The notes below the pieces were generated by a model. The model worked only from the letters and a program-made list of their open reading frames with translations. It did no database searches and was not told the DNA's origin. The position numbers were made by a program, and so were the translations under genes. Positions 48,181 through 60,489 of a stretch of 64,000 bases of DNA are shown here, piece by piece. The first letter of the stretch is position 1. Every line of letters begins with the position of its first letter. The stretch is from Anaeramoeba flamelloides (lineage: Eukaryota; Metamonada; Anaeramoebidae): contig JANTQA010000033.1 of assembly GCA_027625915.1 (NCBI GenBank), positions 5,084,001 to 5,148,000 on the forward strand. The letters run 5' to 3'.

Positions 48181-48792
48181 TTTGGAAAAAAAATTGGGTT
48201 AATAGGACTAAAACAAAGTTTACTTTGAATGGATTTGATTCTTTGGAAAATCGGAGTTCTTTTTGATTTTCTTGAAACAATTACGGGTGGGCTATAGATT
48301 TTTATCCAAAATATTTTTTTCCTAATCATTCTTTTTTTCTCTGATAAACTCTATTAATATTTCAAATAACGAAGAATTAAATAATGTTAACAAAATATTT
48401 ATTTGAATTATTGATTAAATGAAAAAAAATGGTTCAATACCCACAACCCATTCTCCAGGAAATAGCTCAAATAAATAATTATTTTATTATAAAAAAAAAA
48501 AACATCAGTATCAACTTTGGTTGAAAATAACTATTTCAAAAATTTAAACAAAATATTCTATGAAAAAAAAAATTAAATCAAAAAACGATGTTTTGAATCA
48601 GTTCACGAATTGAAATTTTCATTTCATTCACAAAATCAATGTGGAATATAATATTTAAACACAAAGCACAAACAACTTGTTTGAACCAAAATAATTTGAT
48701 GTTATTATCAAAAAATTTTTAGAAAAAAATGAAACGGAAATGGGTGGGTCTATTTAGGATCAAAAGAAAGAGAAAAAAAAAAAAAAAAATGA
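48181..48792. other. 3' flank of the ERGIC3 gene
   Basis: No gene. An A run at about 48775-48789 lies just beyond the minus-strand stop. Confidence 0.4.
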
Positions 48793-50199
48793 TTAATAGA
48801 TTTTCCCTAATTCAATCTTTTTTTGAAAAGAATTTAATGATCTAAATAAAAGGTTATCGATTAGACTTGAAATAGAATAAATACCACCCAACAGCCCAAA
48901 TAATTGTGTGATGAAATGGAAAAAGCTTTTTTTCTCTTCGACAATTTCAACCATGATTGGCGAGAAGTCGTAGATGAAAAAGATACCAGGAAGGCCAGAA
49001 CTTGAAGTTTGGTGTAGGTCTCTAGAGTATTCATACACTGAGTATTGGTTTGTTTTTATTGATGTTTTGGTATCTTTTTGGAAATAAATTGTTGGTACAA
49101 GCTTGACGAAATATTGAAACATCTTGGGTCCCAAGTGGCTTTGTAAATGGTAATGATTGGTTAAGGGGTTGATTACACCTGGAAAGTCTTGACCAAATGA
49201 CACTTTATTAATGACATGAGTTAAGTTGAGCTTACTTTTGTCGATTGACGTTGATAAATGGTGCAAATGAGATCTCCCTCGTTGGCTTGACTTACCTGGC
49301 GCGATATGGAAATTTCCTTTTACTTTATTTACAGACAATTGGCCATTCACCTTGCACCCGACATTTCTGGGATCTTCAACAGTTGGGTTCTCATTAGTTT
49401 GCTGGCGGAGCTGCCGGATTGTTGTGATCCCTTCTCTTATACATTGCTCAAATTTGCCGATCGAATTAGCAAAATTCCAATTTGTTGCATCGTATGCTTC
49501 CTTGACGTCTTGGCATGTGTTGCAGCACCCACTTGGATTAGCGGATGGTGCGCCATAGCATTCCCCACAATAGCCCTCTGGCAATTTGGATTTGTTTTCT
49601 TTTGCCTTTGCTGCTTCGTCTTCATTGTCCTTGTCGTCACTCGAGCCTAATTCCACTTTGTTTTTTGATCCTTTCAACTCAACAACCTCGCCGTTGATAT
49701 CCAAGTTATCTAAATAAAGATCGTGTCTGATTCCTAATTGTTGGGAACCTGAAATATCTAATGCGTCTATATGAAGTTCACTGCATTTTAACCTTGGGAA
49801 ATCAAGATCTAAATCAATGTCCACTTTTCCTCCTTGTGAAAAATCAACAACAAGATTTTGCTTTAAATGTGGGGTTAAATACAAATGCAGCTCATTTACA
49901 AATAATATAAAAATAATTAATGACGAAACCAGAGTGACTTTTTGATTTGTTGAAGTTTCATCATATTTATTTGAAAAACCCAAATCATCAGAGATGAAAA
50001 ATAAGCAAAAAGAAAAAAATAAGAAATGATAAAAAAAAAAAAGATCGAAGAGTTTGAGAAGATGAGGATATTCGCTTTCTTTTACTTTTTGTTTTTTTTT
50101 GTTATCCAATGAAAAAATACCTGTTGCACCAGAGATAGTTTTGATATTTAATTCTTCTTCAGTTTTTGGATAAGCGTCGAATTTGATCAAGTTTTTCAT
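48793..50199 (-). CDS. ERGIC3: ER-Golgi cargo receptor ERGIC3/Erv46 (two exons)
   Basis: Exon 1 is 50199-50121 and exon 2 is 49937-48793, giving 407 aa (human ERGIC3 is 383). Erv46/ERGIC3 cycles between ER and Golgi in COPI/COPII vesicles with its Erv41 partner and retrieves cargo. Evidence: the N-terminal KFDAYPKTEEELNIKT and SGAT leading into the first membrane helix (VTLVSSLIIFILFVNEL), the luminal SELHIDALDISGSQQ, the cysteine cluster CGECYGA...CCNTCQDVKEAY, VNKVKGNFHIAPGKS, SFGQDFPGVINPL, FQYFVKLVPTIY, GLPGIFFIYDFSPIMV, and the second helix before a C-terminal QKKIELGKIY. Without splicing, 61 Phe/Lys-rich residues would split the SGAT-VTLV motif, so I infer a 183-nt intron (GTATTT...AAAAG). 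Confidence 0.94.
   Translation of the reverse strand: MKNLIKFDAYPKTEEELNIKTISGATGIFSLDNKKKQKVKESEYPHLLKLFDLFFFYHFLFFSFCLFFISDDLGFSNKYDETSTNQKVTLVSSLIIFILFVNELHLYLTPHLKQNLVVDFSQGGKVDIDLDLDFPRLKCSELHIDALDISGSQQLGIRHDLYLDNLDINGEVVELKGSKNKVELGSSDDKDNEDEAAKAKENKSKLPEGYCGECYGAPSANPSGCCNTCQDVKEAYDATNWNFANSIGKFEQCIREGITTIRQLRQQTNENPTVEDPRNVGCKVNGQLSVNKVKGNFHIAPGKSSQRGRSHLHHLSTSIDKSKLNLTHVINKVSFGQDFPGVINPLTNHYHLQSHLGPKMFQYFVKLVPTIYFQKDTKTSIKTNQYSVYEYSRDLHQTSSSGLPGIFFIYDFSPIMVEIVEEKKSFFHFITQLFGLLGGIYSISSLIDNLLFRSLNSFQKKIELGKIY
49938..50120 (-). other. Stop-free, frame-preserving intron of ERGIC3
   Basis: 183 nt (61 codons exactly) with no in-frame stop. The donor is GTATTT and the acceptor follows CAAAAAG. 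Excision restores the conserved GATVTLV junction. Confidence 0.8.
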
Positions 50200-51012
50200 C
50201 CCAAAAAAAGCAGAAAAATATTCTTTTAAAAAGAAAGAGGCAAAAAAATGAAAAGGTTAAAAAATAACATTTTCTCAAATGATTTTCAGAATTTGTTACT
50301 AGAAAGTTTAAATGACTATAAATATTTTGTTCAAGGAAGAATTTGAAATTCAATATTTTAACCAATAATAATGATTTTAAAAGAATTTTAATTTCAAGGT
50401 AAAAGTCATAATATTATTATTTTAGAATTTTTATTGATATTTTGAAAAATAATTAAAAAAACATCTATTGATCAAAAAAATTTTGGAAATTTTCCAAACA
50501 AAACAAGGTAAATTTAAAATATTTTTTTTTCAAATTGCTCTTGGTTCTGTTCAAATTATTTCAAAGTATATTTAGGTTTATTCAAAATTCTAGGTTAATT
50601 TTAGAAATTATCAATAATAACTTTTTGTAAATTTTTGGAATAATACTTCCATTATTAAAATTAAGTAATCTATTAACATTCCAACATGATAAACAAAATC
50701 TTTGATTTTTTCAATAAAGAAAGGACTTGTGAATCTAAACATCAAAGAAGAAAACCGGGTTCTATGTTGAACACCTATTCTTATATAGATGTATTAAAAC
50801 CAAATTTTACTTTTGTTGTATTAATAGATTTGTTGGGTGCCTAACGAACTAATAAATTTATCATTATTTCACAGTATTTTATTTATATCAAATAATTAAA
50901 ACTTCTTTATTTTTGAGAATTTTTTAGTTCAAATAATAATTTTAGTAAATATATTTCTAAATACATGTGACAAAATAAATTTTGAATTTTTCAGATTTTT
51001 TTATTAAAATAT

Positions 51013-51046
<34 letters not shown>

Positions 51047-51759
51047 GATTAAAACGATAATAAATGAAATTTCTGACTTTTTGGGCACATTGTGAAATTT
51101 TTACAGAATTAAAATACTACATTTCCAATTCATTTTTTTTATCTAATTTTGATTTTTCAAATTTTTTTGATAATTTTTATATTTTCTGTTTTTTTTTTAT
51201 TTTTTTATTATCTTAGATAAACTTTTTCATTAAATAGGGAATATTTTTTTATAAAAGTTGATATAAATGTTAAGGCTGAGTTTGATTAAATCAAAAAAAA
51301 TATATATAATTATTTTATGGTGTGTAACCTTTTTATAAATCAACAATTTTTGGTGAAAAAATTAACAGGTTTACATATAGAATTTTTTGACATGCTTTTT
51401 TGATATTTGTTGTTTTGTAGATTTTTTTTTTCTTTTTTTATGTTTTTTTTTGTCTATTATTTTGATAAAAAGTGTTTCTATATAAAAATATTAGTAATAT
51501 GTTAATGAAATATTTTATAATATTAAATTTTTAAAACACAAACAATTCAGATTATTTTTGAATTATTTTTTTATTTTTGTCTCAAAATTTTTGGAATGGG
51601 GTTTCTATTCCAAAAACTGTAACTTGTAAGAAATAATAAATTGAAAAAAAATTCTTTTATATTAACCAACATTTAATTATTAAATCTCATTATAATTGAC
51701 TTTTTTTATGATAATTCTATAAAAACCTGATATTTTAATTATTGAAAAAAATCTCAACA
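50200..51759. other. Spacer upstream of ERGIC3
   Basis: No gene. A 32-base A run is at 51014-51045. The word CAAAATTTTTGGAATGGGGT occurs at 51582-51601, one of four similar words in the window. Confidence 0.4.
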
Positions 51760-52025
51760 AAAAATAAAAAAAAGTAAATCACAATTTTTTAAATAAGCAT
51801 TACATATTTTTTGTTTTTAAACTTTCAATGAAAAAGGTTGAATAAGATTTTTTGCTACTAAATATATGTATTTTAAAAGAAATTACATGTTTCATTTTTC
51901 TTAATTTTTATTGATATTTTTAAAGATATATATTTTTTTTCGGTTTGACCAAAATAAAAAAGGGGAATAAAGAAAGAAGAGTAGAGAAAAAGGAAAAGTA
52001 AAAAAGACAAAAGTAAAAGTAAGAA
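51760..52025. repeat. Dispersed repeat R4, copy 2
   Basis: Counterpart of 28755-29060 in ATG9 intron 2, in the same orientation. Confidence 0.65.
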
Positions 52026-53739
52026 ATATTCTATTCATTCATAAATCTGAGTATATTGGGTGACCTTCGTAATTAATAAATTATATCAATAAATACATCA
52101 CTCCAATATTTTTTCTTGAATTATTATACCAAAGAAAACAAGTCTCTTTGAATTTCTTCTCAGAATAATTTTTTGGAACTAAGAAAGTTTAAAGTACTAC
52201 AATAACAGTTTTTAATTAATAATTTAAATAATAAAAATGAACAATTAAGAAAATATTTAAATTTTCATAATATAAATTCAAAGAATTTTTGATTTAAAGG
52301 TTTAATATTTGTAATAAAAATAAAATCTTGTCAGAATCTTAAATATTTCTTTAATGGGATTTGTTTTTTGGCTTTTGAAATGGATGAGTTAGTATTCATT
52401 TAAACAATTTATTGATTTGAGTCTGTTTTTTGAAATCAAGAATTCACATTTTTTTAAATCTAAAAACAAAAAAATAGTAACTGATTATCTCAATTATCAA
52501 TTAATTTAATTTTTGGAAATGAAAAAAATTTATTACTTTTTATTTTGGATAGTTTTGATTTTGAAAGGAAATTTTTTATTTTTTTATTATCTTTAAAGAT
52601 TAATCTTTCAATTCAAATATCAGTGAATAAAAAGAATACTCGTATAGGTCATTAAATATATGAGATTTTGATCAAAATTTAATATTAGTTTAGATCAATG
52701 AAATTTATTTTTTTTACACAATATACTCTTTATTCTTTATAGTTTCAAAATAATTTTTTTTCTTATTTTCACAAATAAAAAAAATCAAAAATAATTTTAA
52801 TTTTCAAACTTAATTTAACAGATTTTTTGGTCTTATTGGAAAGGATCCTTCTAATAATTCAAATTATTTTTACAAGAAAAAAATCAATTTTGAATTTTTA
52901 GGATAAATTTACTAAATTCTAATATCTTTGAGGGATTTTTATTTTAAAAAATCTAATTTTATATTATAAAAAACACAATTTCTGGGTAAAATTTGTAAAA
53001 GGTATAAAAAATTAATAGTTTATAACTACTTTTCTTAAAATAAGAAAAAAAATTATTTTCCTATATGCTGAATATATCATTTTTTGGTTAACCAAAAGTT
53101 TTATCTCAAAAAATAAAAAAAATCTTTATATTAATATTACTGACAAAAAAAGACTTGGTATTGTGTTTTAATGATGAAAAGGGTAAGAAAGTGGGTAAAA
53201 AAAATTTTATAATGTAAGAAACCAAATGAATTTAAAGGCTTTCTAATTCATAATAAAATAGAAAAAAAAAATTTTAACTGACTGAAAAAATTTTTTTCTC
53301 TGGATTCTTTGTTGATCAGAATTTTTTGACACTTTGTATCTCCAAAATTTGTATGTTGGGAAAGTATATATCCAATAACATCTTTTGAAATTTTGTCATG
53401 GTATAGTAGAGTACTTATACCTAGTTTAATCATTTCGAATTTATCAGTTTATTATACAAAGAAAAATACTAAAAACCTTATAATATATAAATGTTTGGAC
53501 TTTTATTCTTCAATGGTGGGTATGTATTTTCAAAGGGGGGTAACGATATTAACTATTTGGTTTTATTTTTCGTTTTTTAGAAAAAAATACAATAATTGGA
53601 TAAAAAATTCAGATATTGTTGATGGTTTAATTATTTATAGTAAAGGTTACACTTTTAAAATTAATTAAATATTAATATATATCAACCATATTCCCGTCAC
53701 AGTCACCGAGTTTTATTTGGTGAATTACATTTTTTTAAG
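52026..53739. other. AT-rich spacer
   Basis: No supported gene. Short frames near 53250-53670 have no recognisable content. Confidence 0.35.
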
Positions 53740-54180
53740 GGGGTTGAATGGCTACTAGAAGAAAAATTTTATTTTGGAAATTTTAAAATTGAAATCATTT
53801 TTTCACATTTTTGCTATTTTTTTTTATTTTTTTTTTGAAACCTAATTTATTTGTAAATTTTTTTTTATTACAAGATCGATGGTCACTTTATAAAATTGGT
53901 TTTTTTAATTTTATTGAAAAAATAAAAATTATTGTAGAAAAATTCAAATTGATTTCTATTGGAATTTTATTTGACTCTTGAATTGAAGATCAGAATTAAA
54001 CTTTGTTGTTTTTCTTCAATCGTTCCTAAGAATTTGGGTTTTGAATTTTTTAAGAAAATATATTGATTTTTTGGTTTTGCTTTATACAGAACCTCAAATA
54101 TCTCTATGATGTGTATTATTCAACTTATTTCTTATTTGTTCTTTCTTGGTCAATTATAAAACATAAATGAAATTAGGAAA
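53740..54180. repeat. Dispersed repeat R7, copy 2
   Basis: Counterpart of 47740-48180. It abuts repeat R2 copy 2, so the two may be one composite unit here. Confidence 0.75.
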
Positions 54181-54189
54181 AAATCTTGG

Positions 54190-55440
54190 GATACTTTAAG
54201 GAAGTAAGTACATTTTTCAAATTTTGGGTGCCATCATTTATGCGAAACTGAATTCATCCAATCATTTCTTTAACTAAATATATTGATATTTTAATAAATA
54301 TTGGAGTAAAATAGAATATCGTATAAATTCATTTTAAAAATTCTTTAGGAATAAAAAGTAATTTGTTTCTTCAAAAAAAAAACCAAACAAAAGTATTTCC
54401 CCGAAGAATTAAAAACGAAACTAAATTAAAGAATAAGTGATAATTATTTCAAATATTACAGAAAAGATCAAGAAATAAATGATTTTTATTGATTTTTTCT
54501 TGAACAATCTTTTCATTTTTTTGAATTCAATTTTTTTAGTTGGTATAAAAATATCTTAAAAATCCTATTTCTATTTTATTCATCGAATTCTTAGTTCTAG
54601 TTCAGAAAATAGGATATTTTTTACAAATTCTTCTTGAGAGTATAGATTTATTGGGTGAATTTAGTTTAATTTGATAATCATTTATTTTCCATTCAAATTG
54701 ATAAACTCAAAATAATTCTAAATCTGATTGAATTTTTTTCTGAATTTTTCTTTAATTTTGGATTGAATCTTTTGTAGCTATTTTTCGATTCCAAGAATTC
54801 AACCCCCTTATTTTATTTTTTGAGACGGGATTCTTTATTTTGGTATCGTTTGATAAAAATATTTGAAAAAAGAATTTTAAAAGCTTATTTGTTGTAAAAA
54901 ATGTTTGGTAAAATAATAATATATAGTAATGGGGAGAGAAATTCAAGGTTTTAAATTGATTAGGTTCATAAAAATTAAGAAGAATAAGAAAAAAATCTTG
55001 GAAAATAGGTTTTTGACAATTTTTTTTTTTTTTTCATTTTTTATTTCAACAAATTTTTTTTGAAAAGGTGATCTTTTTTGTTTGGTCTTCTAAAATTGGA
55101 AGGATTTGTTTCAAATATACATCTTTTAGGGTTTATTTTTTTGGTTTACAGTTTGACTAATTTCAACCATTTCCTATAAATACAATTTTAGATCCAAAAA
55201 TCAATTGAATAAAACCAAAAATTTAATCAAAAAAAAAAATTGTTCAAAAATCAAAAAATAAAAGATTAAACTCTGAATTACTTTGGGTTTGCTTTCTTTT
55301 CACAAATAGAGCTTCGAATGATGTTTTGGTTTCAAAGTTTGAATATCTGGTGGCACTCAAAAAATATTTTTTCGTAACATTTAACACAATTAATAATTTT
55401 TCAAAATGGCAAAATGTACTTACTTCCTTAACTGAAACAA
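54190..55440. repeat. Dispersed repeat R2, copy 2
   Basis: Counterpart of 14440-16150, same orientation and same order of landmarks. Confidence 0.7.
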
Positions 55441-55826
55441 AGCTTTTATATTACAAATAATAATTGATATTTATAAATTGTTTTTGAGACTGCTTTTAGA
55501 GCAACAAAGTTGACTTGAAAAATATTTTAAGAAAATAAAGCACATAAATCGTCTAAAAAATAAGTATCAATAATATTTATTAAAGAACATAAACATTTTT
55601 TTCAATACAAATTAATTATACATACAACCACATATATAGAGATGTATATATATATAATAATAATATTATCGTTCTATTTAATTATTATTATTAATGAGTA
55701 ATGATAAATAAAAAGAAAAAAAAAATCAAATAAAGAAGAAAAAGAAAAAGAAAAAGAAAAAGAACAAGAACAATTTAAAAGGAAGAAAAAAAAAAAAAAA
55801 AAATAAAAAAAGAAAGAAAAAATTCT
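55441..55826. other. 3' flank of the AlaRS gene
   Basis: TA-rich and AAAAAG-rich sequence (55736-55815) directly beyond the minus-strand stop. No gene. Confidence 0.4.
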
Positions 55827-58800
55827 TTAATTAAATTCAACAAATCCATTTTCAAGTAAAAATTTTTGAATTTGTACGATTTTTTGGTCACCAAAGGAGG
55901 AAATTTGATTAATTTTTATTGCAACTTTTTTCTTTTTACCTTTAATCTTTGCCATAACTTTATTTTTCATGACAAAGCTGATTTTTTTGGAAGAATTTTT
56001 TTGTCTTTTTTGTACCTTAGGGTCACCAATAACGATAGCCTTTAATTTATTGATATCCAAATCGGTGTTAGAGATCAAACCAAAAATATATTCTTGTGAA
56101 TAAAAGATTATTGACTTTCCAAGCTCTTTAAATTGTTGAGCGAATTGCGGAACATTTGAAATGAGGTGTCTATAATCAAGGTTTGATCTGCAAATGAAAT
56201 TTTTACTTTCCTGTTTGAGCATCGAGTTAATTGAAAGGTTGATGATGCTAACAGACATGTCATTGATTTTTTTTTTATTTTGCTTAAAGGCTTCAAAAAA
56301 ACGTTTACCGGTTTGCGATATGTCCTTTGGTGGGCATGACCATTGTGTGCATAGGTCATGGACAATATCTGATTCTTCGTTGGTGAAGTCGAGCGCCCTA
56401 GCATAGGCGACGAAGTAAATACGCAAGACCCCGTCTGAAATTCTTCTCGAGTTGATTATACGTATTAAGGAAATATCTGCGGTGTTATCAACGTGCGTAC
56501 CACAGCAGGCTTCAATATCGATTCCGTTGATTTCGACAATTCTTAGGGTATTTTCTGGTACGATACCTCCTTGGTACAAGATGAATCCATATTTTTTTTC
56601 GGCTTCTTTTTTCTCCAGGTCATATTTGTTGACCTTTAATCCCAGCTGTATGATCCTGTTGGCTTCGTTTTCAATTGCCCTTTCTTCTTCGAAGGATAAG
56701 GTGGAGTAATGTGTGATATCAAGTCGGGCGCGCTTTTCGGTTTTCTTGGCACCGTGTTGCCACACATGAGGCCCCAAGATTTTCTTAGCCGAGGCAGAAA
56801 CAATGTGAGTGGCCGTGTGATGCATTTTTAATTGCTTTCTCCTTTGTTCATTAACAGATCCGCTGACCTGAGTGCCGATTAAAGATTTTGGATCCTGTGT
56901 GGGTATTTCCTTGTCTAAAAATAGTAAAATGGATTTGGCATTTTTTTGGACATCGATGACATCGAATTCCATGGGCTTTTCCCCCTTGTTGCAGACAAAG
57001 CTAACCTTCCCTGTGTCATTCATTTGACCACCGGAGGTGGGGTAGAAAATGGATTTATCGAGAATTATTATGTTTAATTTGTCATTGTCCTTTTTATTTT
57101 GTAATACTTGCACAATTTTGAAACCTTCAAATTGGAATTTATTCTCGAGGCTATTCCATAGCTCAATGGTTGGTTCCAAATGGGCCAATTGGTATAAGTT
57201 TTCTGGTGGTGGTGGGACACTTCTTTCATAGTGATCAGCAATCATATAGTATAGATTGTCTGGGATTTTCAAGCCAGTGAGCGTGGCAATTTGCTCGGGA
57301 TCGAGTCCAAAGGACGTGATACATAGAATCCAATCCTCGGGTGACAATTTGCCCTTTTTTTTTTTGAGCAATCGATCCAATTTCTTTTTGGAATCGGTGT
57401 CAGTGTTGAGCCATCTTTTGTATTCGATTTCAATGATGGAGCGGAAGGATTTGTATTCTTTAAATTCGCCCATGATTGGCGTCAATTCGGTTTTATGGCA
57501 CTGAAACAGCTCCATTAGCCCGTCCATCCCCATTTTTGCCATCCACCCTCTCTTGGTACAGACTGCAAATGTCCTTCTCAAAATGTTTCTCAAGTTGGAG
57601 GCGCCGCCAACGTTCGATGGTAAGGATCCGTCTTCAATGGCTACCAATAGGGCTCTTGTGTGATCGCAAACTAAAAAGACATCCTTGGCAACGGAAATGC
57701 CTTCAAGTAATTCCTCCTTTGTCAAATTACATTTTTTGGCGATACTGTCCCAAATTTCGGAGACATTGCCCTCGGCTTCGTCGACGTCCAAGAGGCACGA
57801 ATATGGGGCAAATTTCTTTAAGACGTCATAATTAATTTCTGCTTGCGTCATCTTGATCAGCGTCTCAATGGCCAATGGGAAGACGTCGAAATATGAGGTC
57901 AAAGAGCCATTAACAACCCATGGGATACGCTCTAGCCCAATACCAACGTCAATGACTTGCACCTGCAGGGGTTCCCTTGTCCCGTTGTGGTGCGTTTTGT
58001 ATTGCATGAAGACCATATTCCCCAATTCGAGCCCGCCTACAAAGTATTCAATAGAGGGGCCCAAATTGCCACCTCCGGCCCACACATCCTCGATCAGCGT
58101 GATTTCATCCAAGTCAATTTCTAATTCCTCAGTGAGCCACTTCAAATTGAATTCAACACACTCCTCTTTAAAGTAAACATACTTTTGTGGCTTATTAAAG
58201 ACTTGTACACCTAACATATTAAAGCCAGAATAATGCCTTCCAGTAATTCCAATGTTGTCCAGATCATTGAATCTTAAACAAAATTGGGCATCAATTAATG
58301 GGTTTGCTGGTGGATCCATTTCACCAGTGACACAAAATGGCTATTTTGTTTTGTTATTGATTTTTTATTTTTTTTTTTGTTTTGTTTTTTTTTGTGTTGT
58401 TTTGTTTGGAAAAAAGGTAAGTGTTTTAATTTTAAAATTTTCAATTCTTAACATCAAAAACCAAAAGCTTTTTATGAAAAAAAATAAAGCAAAAAAAATG
58501 AAACCGGTTAGAAGAAGAAAGTTTTTTTTTTTTTTTTTTTTTTATCTTTTCATTTATCAAATTTATGAGATCAAGAAGTGTAATTTTGTTTTTATTTGAC
58601 ACAAAGAAGGTGTCTGTGTTTATTCAAGTATTGTTGCAGTCAATAAAAAGAATTAAGTATAAAAAAACAAAAACATGGTTGTTTTGAATCGTAAAAATGG
58701 CATTTGAAAAAAAAAAAAAAAAAAAGAATATCTCCATTTAAAAAAAGTCGCACCAAAAGTAACTGTTAAACAGTTACAAAAGAATTGTTTTGTTTTGTTT

Positions 58801-59364
58801 TGTTTTGTTTTTTTCTTACCTGGAAATTATAAATACCAGCAGCAACATACTCAACATCTGGCCTCCATCTAGCAACAACTGGATAACGTTTAATAGCAGT
58901 GTGAGGTATTTTTGCATTTTCAAAGGATTTTTTAAATGTTTTCCAAGCACCTTCATAAGAAAGCTTTTGGCCTTTTCTTCCAATACCACACCCTTTGCCA
59001 ATAAAGGTATATGATCCTACACAACTTGAATCGCCACAAACCTCGACTTTTTCTGAGTGCCTCCAAAAATAATGGTCACACTTTGGGCACCTTGCTCGTG
59101 TAAATCCCCATTTTTGAAAAACTTTAGTGGGATAAAACTTTTCAGGGTTTTTTTCAAATTCAGGACGAGCTAATTTTTTAATTTCCTAAATTAAGAAGCA
59201 CCATAATAATTAGAATCGAATAATTGTTGTTTTGTGTAGTTTGAAAATTGGAAGAAAAAATTTTTTGAGTTTGCTTTTTATCCTTTTCGGGTAAGGTTTG
59301 TTTTTTGTTTTTTTAGAAGGAAATTTACACGTGTTGTTAAAACTTTAGGTTCTTTTTCAGTCAT
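55827..59364 (-). CDS. Archaeal-type alanyl-tRNA synthetase (three exons)
   Basis: Exons 59364-59329, 59185-58820 and 58340-55827 join in frame to 971 aa. The enzyme charges tRNA-Ala in the cytosol. The N-terminus carries a four-cysteine module (C45-x2-C48-x13-C62-x4-C67) and leads into RYPVVARWRPDVEYV and CLRFNDLDNIGITGRH, the layout of archaeal AlaRS and not of the usual eukaryotic enzyme, which starts directly with the catalytic domain. VGIGLERIPWV (~267-276) fits class II motif 3. The editing domain has H642-x3-H646 (HTATH) and C746-x3-H750 (CCGTH), the zinc ligands. A C-terminal domain follows. Introns are 143 nt (GTAAAT...TTTAG) and 479 nt (GTAAGA...AATAG). Codon use and G/C content in the third exon are richer than in neighbouring genes, as expected for a highly expressed gene. 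I infer ancient transfer from archaea, as known for parabasalids and diplomonads. Confidence 0.95.
58341..58819 (-). other. Intron 2 of the AlaRS gene
   Basis: 479 nt from donor GTAAGA to acceptor AATAG, splitting the conserved run between IYNFQ and PFCVTGEMDPP. It contains T- and A-runs and no paired repeat. Confidence 0.85.
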
Positions 59365-60489
59365 TTTTTTTCTGTAAGTTAAAAAGAAATAATAAAAGAT
59401 GAAGAATTAAAAAAAAATGATAATTATTTTTGTAGATTTATTTTAGGGTTAATTTACAGTTTTAAAACAGTAATTGTGGGAAGATGAAAGAATTTGCATT
59501 CAATAAAAAGATAGGATCTGTGTCATCTGAACTACTTTTGTTTGTTTTTTTTAACAAATAAAATTTCACAACGCGGTATACAGGAGGTTATATGATCTGT
59601 GTCTTTTCTATTTTATTATTTTTTCAAAAAAAAGTAAATGTTGTTTTTGGGAAAATTTGTAAGAAATAATTGTTGATATTTAGATTTATTTTTGTGGGTC
59701 TTTAAAAAAATTGTGGTTTTTAGAATTTAACTTTTAAAGACCTCAAAACCTAGAAATTTGTGTATGAATTTAGATTCTATTGGATATTTTTACAGATTTT
59801 TTCAAAAAGTTCATTTTTTACAATAAAGAATTACCCCAGAGTGTTTTCAATTTTAAGCCACTTTTATATAAATCAACACAAAACAAATAATTATTACACT
59901 ACTGAATGAAAAAACAAGTAGAAGTTTATCAAAAAACAATTATTTATTGTGGCAAATAATTATTTGTTTAAAAAACAAATCAACCAGAAAATATCGTCTA
60001 TTGAACATATTGTTAGTGAGAAAAAAAAATATTCAGATTTCTTGAACTCTAATCATCAGTTTGGTGAATGTTTTAGCATTTTAATACTTGAGATTGGAAT
60101 TTTAAAAAGTTTGAAGATTAAAATTATTGTAACATCATATCTCTTTCTTGGCTGGTTATTGTGAAGTTAAGTAGATCACATCTAAAAAATATTTTTTGTA
60201 ATTTATCTCTCTGGTATTATAAAAAAACTTGCCTTCTAATAAATAATGATTACCAATGAAGTGTTATTATTTTGGGATTGAACCAATTTCACTTTTTTGA
60301 AATACAACATAAAAATCAAAAGAGTAAAATAAAAAATTGAATAAAATTTGTATTTTCTTGAATTTCATTTTATAATTTTTTTGGGGATACTTTGATTGTT
60401 TTTAGGATTTATTTTTCAATCTTAGACGAAGTGAATAAATGTTTTGATTTTTTTTTTAAATTAAAAATCTAAATTTATTAAAAAATATT
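59365..60489. other. 5' flank of the AlaRS gene and spacer
   Basis: No supported gene. Sequence near 59560-59600 (ACAACGCGGTATACAGGAGG) is locally GC-richer and may lie in the promoter region, but I recognise no site. Confidence 0.4.

Noticed and set aside
48006..48266. 86-codon plus-strand frame near ERGIC3
   Set aside because: It lies in repeat R7, and the second R7 copy does not keep the frame.
50159..50365. Minus-strand frame overlapping the ERGIC3 start
   Set aside because: Different frame from ERGIC3, low complexity, no conserved features.
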